NCBI GenBank assembly: GCA_030590185.1
Contig: JAUUZB010000006.1
Coordinates: 1 to 15,942 of the forward strand
Reading direction: 5' to 3'
Source of the DNA: Deltaproteobacteria bacterium
Lineage (GTDB): Bacteria > Myxococcota > XYA12-FULL-58-9 > JAUUZB01
Length of the DNA: 15,942 bases
The translations under genes and the position numbers were made by a program. Shown piece by piece: positions 7,647-15,000 of the stretch. The number at the start of each line of letters is the position of its first letter. Within the stretch, counting starts at the first letter, position 1. Under the pieces are notes generated by a model, which did no database searches, was not told the DNA's origin, and saw only the letters and a program-made list of their open reading frames with translations.

Positions 7647-9343
7647 TGACGCCGGCTCTGCTCCTTTGTGCCGTCGTGAATGTCAGCCCCTCAGGGGACC
7701 GCGGAGCCGAGTGCGAGCTGAGCGCCGTCTTCTCGCCAGCCCAGACCATCGCCGCCGCGTCGGGTATCATCCTCGCGGCCAAGCGCTGTGGGGTTGGTGA
7801 GGAGGTAGCGCCGGGGGGCGCGCTTCGGGTCCAGGCCAGCAGCGGTGATCTCGTGCTGGTCGAGCCCGGTCGCTTCGCCGTGACGCTTCCCGCCAACAAG
7901 GCACCCCGCGTCGTCGCCGTGGCTCTGGTGGAACGGGTGGCGCGAGAGGGCGGTGTTCGCGACCTGGCCGGCGCGGCATTTTTACCGGTCGTTGGCCAGA
8001 CCGAGCTGCCGGTAACCACCGAGCGAGCCGCTGAGGTATCGGTACGAGTGGGTGAGACGACCTTTGGGCCCGTGGCCACGGTCAACAACCGCGTAGTAGT
8101 TCCGATCGCGGTCCCGGTGGGTATCCTGGTCGCCACCGTGATGGTGAGGGATCGGGTGGGGAACGAACGAGTCACCACGGTCGACCTCGGAGTGCCCCGT
8201 CTCCCACGCTTGGCCATGGCGGCGCCCTTTGACCAACTCGGCCCGGGCGACACCATGTCTCTGGTGTTGGCCCTCGGCACCGCAACCGGCGCACCCGAAA
8301 CCGAAGAGGCACCGATCGTCATGGCTGCGACCCACGGCCAGGTTGGGCCAGCAGAGCGTCGCGGCGATGGCCTCTGGCTGGCCACCTACACCGCTCCGCT
8401 GAGCCCTGGCGAGGACAGAATTACGGCGCGGGTCGAGGGGGCGGTGGACGCGGGCATCGGCGAGTTGAGCGTCCTGGTGGTGCCCGGTCTGCCCCGGACC
8501 ATTAGCATCGACATCCCGGCCGGTCCCTTTGGTCCGGGCGAGGAGGTGGCCGGCAGCCTGAGCGTCCGTGACGAAAACGACAACTCGGTTTTTCGAGTCG
8601 CACCGAGCCTGATCTTCGCGGCCTCACCGGTAACGCTTCACCGGGGTGAAAACGGCTATCGCTTCGCCATCGAAATGCCCGGCGCGATCCCGGCAACGCT
8701 CCGTTTGACCGCCAGCGCCGGTTCGGCCCGGGCTGAGGTGACGCTGGCGATGCGGCCCGACCCGGCGGCCCACGACGGCCTCGAGACAGTGATTCAATTT
8801 GATCCACTGCCACCCGGCCTCTCCATCGGCATTTACGCCAGCGCCGGCGTCGCCACTAATGGAGGCTTCGTCACCGGGCCCCGGTTGGCCCTCGGCGGCG
8901 GGGTAATGCGCGCCTTTGGTCCCATCGAGCTCGGCCTCACCCTCGGCGCCGAGCTCCTCTACGCCCATGGCTCAGAGATGATCACCATCAACGCGGTCGC
9001 GTACGAGGTGACGCGTGACTTGACGGCGGTGGCGGTGCCGCTGATGGCGCGGATACGCATCGGTTTGTTCTGGCGCCTCGGCACTACCCTCGGAGTCGCC
9101 TTCGTCCCAACCATCGTCAACTTCAGCCAGGGTGCGACCGGCCAGCCGACCGAGGACTCGACCGAGTTTGTCCCGGGGATGCGTGGCCAGGCGGGGCTCG
9201 ATCTCAACCTCGGGCCAGGCCGGCTAACCTTGGCGGCGCAAATCGGCCACGCCGAGCTCACCGCCGAGGCGACCCGCGGCTCGCTGGAGAGACTCAGCGT
9301 CGTGGTGGGGTACGAGTGGTGGCCCGTGGAAACCGGGATCTGA
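7646..9343 (+). CDS. Exported protein with Ig-like modules and a C-terminal outer-membrane beta-barrel
   Basis: 565 residues, starting by a 1-nt overlap (TAATG) with the REC-kinase stop; GAGGA lies 3 nt before the ATG. The first 16 residues (MTPALLLCAVVNVSPS) are a short, uncharged hydrophobic stretch, a weak signal peptide. Residues about 55-380 are beta-rich and built of several Ig-like units, including APLSPGEDRITARVEG and FGPGEEVAGSLSVRDENDN. From about 391 to the end, alternating amphipathic strands of 9-12 residues with Gly and aromatic turns (LSIGIYASAGV, IELGLTLGAELLYA, LMARIRIGLFWRLGTTLGVAF, LERLSVVVGYEWW) resemble a small outer-membrane beta-barrel of about eight strands. It could anchor the system in the outer membrane or sense there. 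No named family is recognised with certainty. Confidence 0.85.
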   Translation: MTPALLLCAVVNVSPSGDRGAECELSAVFSPAQTIAAASGIILAAKRCGVGEEVAPGGALRVQASSGDLVLVEPGRFAVTLPANKAPRVVAVALVERVAREGGVRDLAGAAFLPVVGQTELPVTTERAAEVSVRVGETTFGPVATVNNRVVVPIAVPVGILVATVMVRDRVGNERVTTVDLGVPRLPRLAMAAPFDQLGPGDTMSLVLALGTATGAPETEEAPIVMAATHGQVGPAERRGDGLWLATYTAPLSPGEDRITARVEGAVDAGIGELSVLVVPGLPRTISIDIPAGPFGPGEEVAGSLSVRDENDNSVFRVAPSLIFAASPVTLHRGENGYRFAIEMPGAIPATLRLTASAGSARAEVTLAMRPDPAAHDGLETVIQFDPLPPGLSIGIYASAGVATNGGFVTGPRLALGGGVMRAFGPIELGLTLGAELLYAHGSEMITINAVAYEVTRDLTAVAVPLMARIRIGLFWRLGTTLGVAFVPTIVNFSQGATGQPTEDSTEFVPGMRGQAGLDLNLGPGRLTLAAQIGHAELTAEATRGSLERLSVVVGYEWWPVETGI

Positions 9344-9378
9344 GCCTCTGCCGTCGCGCCTGGAAGGCAGGACCAATG

Positions 9379-9579
9379 CTACATGGCAGCGTTGGCCTTG
9401 GACTTAGACTTTGGCTTGGGCTCGCGGTTCATACTCGCGACCAACTCGCACATGGGACAGCGCTCACCCTGGGGCAGCTTCATCCACTCGGCGATTACCA
9501 GCTTCGACGCGCTGGTTTGAGATCCGCAAAGAGCGCGGCCGCCCGATTTGGGCCCGATGTGCTTCTTGTACTTGGTCAC
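9379..9579 (-). CDS. Small Cys/His (possible zinc-binding) protein, 66 aa
   Basis: The frame is open further upstream, but the likely start is GTG at 9579, giving a 66-residue protein beginning MTKYKKHIG. Reasons: a good promoter (9616-9644) would start transcription about 30 nt before this codon, and the upstream part of the frame would lie before the transcript begins. Candidate metal ligands are His7, Cys18 (RALCG), Cys41 and Cys44 (GERCPMC), a single CCCH-type site. The H...ALCG...CPxC layout recalls small zinc-ribbon proteins such as those called DUF3039 in actinobacteria and phages; this is resemblance only. The tail (NREPKPKSKSKANA) is basic and probably disordered. No clear ribosome site is seen. 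It converges on the beta-barrel gene, whose stop is 35 nt away. Confidence 0.65.
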   Translation of the reverse strand: MTKYKKHIGPKSGGRALCGSQTSASKLVIAEWMKLPQGERCPMCELVASMNREPKPKSKSKANAAM

Positions 9580-9615
9580 GATAATTACCGAGGGTAGGCG
9601 CTCTGTAAGTCCCCG

Positions 9616-9644
9616 AGTGTACGCCCTCAGGCGCCTTCTGACAA
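9616..9644 (-). promoter_or_regulatory. Sigma70-type promoter for the small Cys/His protein
   Basis: On the minus strand, TTGTCA (9639-9644) matches the -35 consensus at five of six positions. TACACT (9616-9621) matches the -10 at four of six, with an ideal 17-nt spacer. A purine start at about 9610 would leave a leader of roughly 30 nt before GTG 9579. It lies in the 139-nt gap after the dehydrogenase gene, so the small gene is probably transcribed independently of that operon. Confidence 0.6.
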
Positions 9645-9718
9645 CGACTGCCGACCCACTACTTTCAATCCCCTCTACGGCTCGATCGAAGCGGATCAAC
9701 TGAGTGACAGCGGTACGA

Positions 9719-10675
9719 TTAGGGCTCAACCAAGACTTTGAGGCTGTCGGCTCGACCAGCCCGCGCCAGGGCGGCTTCGGCGTCGGCCAGGCCATACCGG
9801 GCGCTGATCAAGGGCGTGGGGTCGACGCCGCCGGAGCTCATGACCGCGATAGCACGGGCCACGTCCCCGCAGCGGGAACCGATCACCCGGAGCTCCTTGA
9901 TCACCACCGGGGCCAGATCGACCTCGAGGGCACCGGCGACGGTGGTCTTGAGCAGCACCACGCCCCGCGGCCTAGCCACGTCCAGAGCGCGCGCCAGACC
10001 GGAAGGGCTGCCGGTCGCCTCCACCACGACCCTAGCCGCCAGCGACCCGTCGGTGCGCTCCGCCTCGAGCTCGATCGCGGCGCCCTTGGCGGCCGCCAAG
10101 GCGAGCTTATCACGGTGATGCCCGATGGTGATGACCCGTTGCCCCTCGGCCAATAGAGCCCAGGTGATCAGTAGACCCAGCTTTCCGTCACCGAGCACGA
10201 CGACCGGATCGACGTTGTCCACGGGAATGTCGTCGATAACGTGCAACGCCGCGGCGAGGGGTTCCGCAAAGACCGCTCGTTCGTCGCTCAACCCGTCCGG
10301 GACCGCGACCAGGCAACCCTCCGGCACGACGACCTTCTCCGCCAGTGCGCCGTCGCGTCCAGCGAGCCCTAGCACCGTGCGCGTGGCGCAATGATGGCCA
10401 TCCCGCTCGCGGCAGTCGTCACAAGCGCCGCACCCGGCGTTGATGTCGGCCACCACCCGTTGACCGATCCAGGACCGATCGTCCGCCTCGATCACCTCAC
10501 CGACCAGCTCGTGGCCGAGGACGCCCACAAACGCTAGATAGCCCCGGGCGAGCTGCAGATCCGTATCGCAGATACCCGCCAGCCGCACCGCCAGCAACGC
10601 CTCTCCCGGACACCGCTTCGGCTCGGGGTGATCGTGCACCAGTCGTGGCACACCGTTCAGCACCAAGGCCTTCAT
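9719..10675 (-). CDS. Zinc-dependent medium-chain dehydrogenase/reductase
   Basis: 318 residues. Catalytic zinc ligands of the alcohol dehydrogenase family are present: Cys36 (GICDTD), His55-Glu56 (GHELVGEV) and Glu138 (FAEPLA). The four structural zinc cysteines are at 82, 85, 88 and 96. The Rossmann fold has the glycine motif LGDGKLG (161-167). The second strand ends VITIGHHRDK, with no acidic residue where NAD-specific enzymes carry one, so NADP(H) use is plausible but not proven. It is shorter than most family members (about 340-380). The GDGKLGLL sequence fits the compact MDR_like group of uncertain substrate; an alcohol, polyol or sugar is possible. The ATG lies 9 nt after the stop of the membrane kinase gene, so it probably belongs to the CHAT-kinase operon. 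The ribosome site is weak. Confidence 0.92.
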   Translation of the reverse strand: MKALVLNGVPRLVHDHPEPKRCPGEALLAVRLAGICDTDLQLARGYLAFVGVLGHELVGEVIEADDRSWIGQRVVADINAGCGACDDCRERDGHHCATRTVLGLAGRDGALAEKVVVPEGCLVAVPDGLSDERAVFAEPLAAALHVIDDIPVDNVDPVVVLGDGKLGLLITWALLAEGQRVITIGHHRDKLALAAAKGAAIELEAERTDGSLAARVVVEATGSPSGLARALDVARPRGVVLLKTTVAGALEVDLAPVVIKELRVIGSRCGDVARAIAVMSSGGVDPTPLISARYGLADAEAALARAGRADSLKVLVEP

Positions 10676-10684
10676 CCTGCGACG

Positions 10685-12046
10685 CTACTCCGAAGGTTGA
10701 CCGCCCGCAATCGACTCCGCCTCTGCGCCCAAGGGCAGGCGCAGCGTGAAGGTCGTGCCGACACCGAGCTCGCTTTCGACCTCGACGTTGCCACCATGTT
10801 TTTCAGCGACCTCCGCCACGATCGCCAGACCGAGACCCGAGCCGTCATGACGCGAAGCACCAGCGGCGCCCTGATAGAAACGCTCGAACAGACGCGGCTG
10901 CTCCTCGACGGGGATGCCGCTGCCGGTGTCCTTCACCTGCACCGCGGCCCAGGCGCCGTCGCGGCGGACGCGTACGCAAGCCGTGCCACCTGCCGGCGTG
11001 AACTTGAGGGCGTTGCTGATCAGGTTGGCCAGGGCGCGCTCCACCAGGCCACGGTCGACCAGCGCCATCACCGGTAGGTCCTCGGCGACGTAGGTGAGCT
11101 CGACCCCGCGTTCCGCAAAGGCAGGCCGCTGGCCCTCCACCAGCTCCTCGACGATGAGATCGAGCGGCGTCGCCTCGGCCATGGCGTTGCGGTTTTCGAT
11201 CCGCGCCAAATCCAACAGGTCGGCGACCATGGCCTGCAGGCGGCGCGATTGACGTAGGGTCCTGCCGAGAAAGGTCTTCCGTACGGATACCGGCATGTCG
11301 GGATCGTCGAGGACCGTCTCGACACAGGTGTGCATGATGGCCAGGGGCGAGCGGAAGTCGTGGGACACCGTCGCCACGAACCTATCCTTGGCTGCGTTGA
11401 GGGCCTCGAGCTCCTGCTCGCGCAGCTTGTCCAGGGTCACCGTGCGCACCAGGCTCTCGAGTCTGCCGATGGCGTATATTGACACGGCGGCGGTTCCGCC
11501 GATGAGCACGACGGCGGCGATCGGACCGCCGAGCTGCGATCCCGCCCAGCCGAGCAGCAGGGTGCACTCGGCGATCGCCCCGAGGACAGCGCTGAGGATG
11601 ATGATCCGCGCGTCGAAGGTGAAGGTGGTTAGCACCACCAGGAACACATAGATGGCGACGGTGAATCCGATCAGGCTGGTGACGTCGTCGTTGGTAGGGA
11701 TCAACGACAGCTGCAGGGCGAAGATCATCGGCACGTCGATCAGGGGCACCGCCAGGGAAGCCAATCGTCTGAAACGCAGCGACCGCGCCGTGCTGGCGAG
11801 CAGGAAGACGCACAACGCCCAATAGAGGGTCCATAGCCCGAGGTTGCCGCGCCAGTTTGGATCCTCGAGGACATAACCGAGCAAGGCGTGAACGATCCAG
11901 AAGGCGGTGACCATCGACAGGCGCAGGACGTTCATGCGTCGCACGAGATTGCCACGCTCTACTTCCAGGGCGTCCTGAAACATCCGCGGATAGGGGCCGT
12001 CCGTTGACATCACTGAACCAACCGGACCCGACCGCCGGCGCCTCAA
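10685..12046 (-). CDS. Multi-pass membrane sensor histidine kinase
   Basis: 453 residues. Six probable membrane helices (about 40-60, 70-86, 95-116, 124-144, 147-168 and 174-195) form an N-terminal sensor with very short loops, suggesting that it senses the membrane itself or a membrane partner rather than a large periplasmic ligand. A short coiled linker (196-222) leads to HisKA with VSHDFRSPL (His229), then an ATPase domain with N345 (NLISNALKFT), DTGSGIP (373-379), LFERFYQG (387-394) and GSGLGLAI (402-409). All kinase motifs are intact. The TTG start at 12046 overlaps the TGA of the CHAT gene (TTGA). A GGTGA ribosome site (12053-12057) with a 6-nt gap favours it over ATG 12010. No receiver domain or response regulator is nearby, so its phosphorylation target is unknown. 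Confidence 0.95.
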   Translation of the reverse strand: MRRRRSGPVGSVMSTDGPYPRMFQDALEVERGNLVRRMNVLRLSMVTAFWIVHALLGYVLEDPNWRGNLGLWTLYWALCVFLLASTARSLRFRRLASLAVPLIDVPMIFALQLSLIPTNDDVTSLIGFTVAIYVFLVVLTTFTFDARIIILSAVLGAIAECTLLLGWAGSQLGGPIAAVVLIGGTAAVSIYAIGRLESLVRTVTLDKLREQELEALNAAKDRFVATVSHDFRSPLAIMHTCVETVLDDPDMPVSVRKTFLGRTLRQSRRLQAMVADLLDLARIENRNAMAEATPLDLIVEELVEGQRPAFAERGVELTYVAEDLPVMALVDRGLVERALANLISNALKFTPAGGTACVRVRRDGAWAAVQVKDTGSGIPVEEQPRLFERFYQGAAGASRHDGSGLGLAIVAEVAEKHGGNVEVESELGVGTTFTLRLPLGAEAESIAGGQPSE

Positions 12047-15000
12047 CGGAAATCACCCAGCAGGGTGAAGCTCGCCCAATGGGCCGGGTGGTTGAAATAC
12101 TGCCGAGTCCACAGGGCCGCCTCGCGCAGGGCTTCCCCCACGCCGCGGTCGCGCACCAGGCGGTAGAAACGCTTCATGATCACGGCGGCGGCGAGGTCGG
12201 ACACCCGGTCCTGGGTCGCGATCACGCTGCGCGCTCCGGCGGTCAAGAAGGCGTTGCCCAATCCGACCCACTCGAGGCCATCCACGATCGAGCCGGCGGT
12301 TTCGCAGGCGCTGAGGCTGATCAGGGGTGGGAGGTTGCGCAGACCAAACACCTCGCGCACCTCCAAACGCGCGTCATCGTCAACTCCGCGGGCGAACAGC
12401 AAGGCGCTCGCCATGGGATCCCGCGCGTCGAGCTCGCCGTGGGCAGCGACGTCGAAGGCCTCCCCGGAGGTGCTCACAAAACGCGTCTCGGTGGCGCGGG
12501 CCCCTAGCACCGCCTGCGGGCCGCTGATCTCGAGCGCCTCGAGACGTGCGAAGGGCAGGTCGCTGGCGGGCGCAAAGGCGATCACCTGCGAGGGCCGGGG
12601 CGGCGGCTCCTGAACGAGCTGGTCGTGCAGCAGGGATCCAGACGAGGCCTGGGCCATGACCCAACCCTCGAGCAACGGCCGGTCATCGAGGACGAGCGCA
12701 TTGAAGGGCAGGTTGTGCAACGGTCCATCCGGCAGGATGACCACCACCTCCGCCGCCTCTAGCTCAGCGCGAAGGGGCTCGAACAACAGCTCACCGAGGG
12801 CGGCGAGCTCCTCCTCGACCGGGAAAAAGGCGCGCACCCGACGCCGCAGGTCGCTGACCCGTTGCCTCAAGGCAGTACTCGTCACAGAAATATCGACCGC
12901 CCGTAGGGAGTCGCGCCTGATGAGCATCACCGAGGTCTGCTCACGGTCGACGAAGAAGCTGAGCACCAGGACCTTCTCCGGTAGGACCGCCTGGAGGTCC
13001 TCGACCGGCACCGGCGCGATGGTCAGGATCCGTCCCAGGCGAGGGAAGGCCGCCATTAGAGCCGCCTGGGCCGACTCGTGGTCGGCGGTGGCGACCGCGA
13101 GCTCTCGATCAGCACCGTCGATCGCCAACGCCGCGCCGCGCTCGGCGTTGATCCGGCCCTCACGGGCTTGGAGCTCGGCGGCGAGCAGCTCCTTGGCGCG
13201 GAGCTCCGGCACGTGCAGGGGCGTGGTGGCCAACACGTCGAGAAAACCGCGGGCCCGCGCGCGTTCACCGTAGGCAAAGGCGGCCGCGAGCTCACCCTCC
13301 CGAACCGCCAAACGAATGGCGTCGCCATAGAGGTTCTTGCGACTGTGTTCCTCGGTGCTCTCGGAGCGGCCCCGCCCCAGGCGCTCCGCTACTCGTAACG
13401 CCGCTACGTACTTGGCGCGCGCCGACTCGATGTCACCGGACGCCTCGGTCAATCGTCCCAAGGCGTAGAGGGAGGTCCACTCCACCTCGGGCACCGAGAT
13501 CTCGAGCGCCAAGGCCGCGGCGGCCTGGTAGCTCTCGACCGCCCCCGGCGCCTCGGTGGCCTCGAGGATCTCACCGCGGGCAAACAGACAGTGCAGTTGA
13601 TTGAATTTGTTGCCGATGGCGATGCTCAGCTCGAGAGAACGCTCGACGTTGGCGAGCGCCGCCCGGTGGTCCCCCTTGCGGTGCTGGGCGATCGCGAGGT
13701 TGCGCAGATCAAAGGCGCGTCCTTCGCCGCTGCCGAGGGCTTCGTCGATCTCCAAGGCTAGGTGCAGGGTGGCGATCGCCTCGTCGATACGGCCGGCGCT
13801 GCGTAGGATCTTGCCGAGGTTGTTGAGCTGCTTGGCCTCTTCGCCCTTGCGCCCGGTGTTGCGCGACAGGCGCAGGGCATCACGCATCGACTCCTCCGCC
13901 TGACGGAGGTCACCCTGGTTGAGGGCGATCAAACCCGCCAGGCTCGAGGCCTGGATCACCAGGTAGTCGCTGCGGGCTTCGTGGGCGAGGCGGAGGCTCT
14001 CCTGTTGGCGAGCGGTGGCCCGGGCATAATTGCCGCGGTACCAATAGATCTTCGCCGCCTCGAGCTCCGCATCGGAGCGTTGTTTCACCACCTTTTGCAC
14101 CTTCTCGATCGCCTTGGTGATCGCGGTGCGGCTGGCGTCGAGCTGACGGCTTGCCTTCGCCTTCGCTTTGGTGGCCACTTTGTAGGCTTTCTTGACCGCT
14201 GGCCGTTCGTCGGCACTGGCACGGGCATAGGCATCCTTCGTGTCCGCCACGGCAGCAACGGCCAGCGTCAACGCCTCCTCCGCCGCGGCAGCGACCCCGC
14301 GGGCGGCCAGCAACGCCTCGGCGGCCTTTGGCGCGCTCGCGGTACCGAGCTTCGCGGACTTCTCCACCTCTAGCAGGGCGCGCTCATAGTCGCCCCGACT
14401 CCGATAGACCCGAGCGATCGAGTTGTGCAGCACGGGCAACTGCTCGGTCAGGCCGTGTTTCTCAGCCGCCGCCAGCCCCTGACGAAAACTCCCGAGGGCC
14501 TTGGCGTAGTCGTTGAAGGACGTTTCGTAGAGGTAGCCAAGAAAGAGCATGGGGTAGGCTTGGTTGGCAGCGTCCTTGCTCTGGTAGGCCGCGATGGCAG
14601 CGAGATAGCTGCGTTCCGCAGCGGCGTAGTCGAATAGCTCGCGCTGCACGCTGCCGAGGCGGGAGTTGCAGTCGGCCGCGATCATGGTCTCCCCGATCTC
14701 TTCGGCGAGCTCCACGCAACGAATGAACGCCAGCTTGGATTCTTTGGTTTGTTTGGCGTTGGCGTAGGTCTTGGCGAGGTTGAGGAGAAGCTTGGCCACC
14801 TCGTTCTTTTTGCCGGCCGATTCCTGAACCTCGATCATCACCAGCTGCACGGCCGCTGCATCTTCGAACTCGCCCAACGCCTGGAGAGATTGGGAGAGGA
14901 GGTTGCTCATCATGATTTGATGGCCCGGCAGGAGTTTTGGCAGCCTACTGGCGGGCACCCCCCCCGCCAGCTTGAGCTTGGAGGCACCGAGCGCTGCGAT

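Noticed and set aside
9344..9378. Intrinsic terminator between the convergent genes
   Set aside because: CTGCC and GGCAG nearby could form only a 5-bp stem with a long loop and no T-run, so it is not called.
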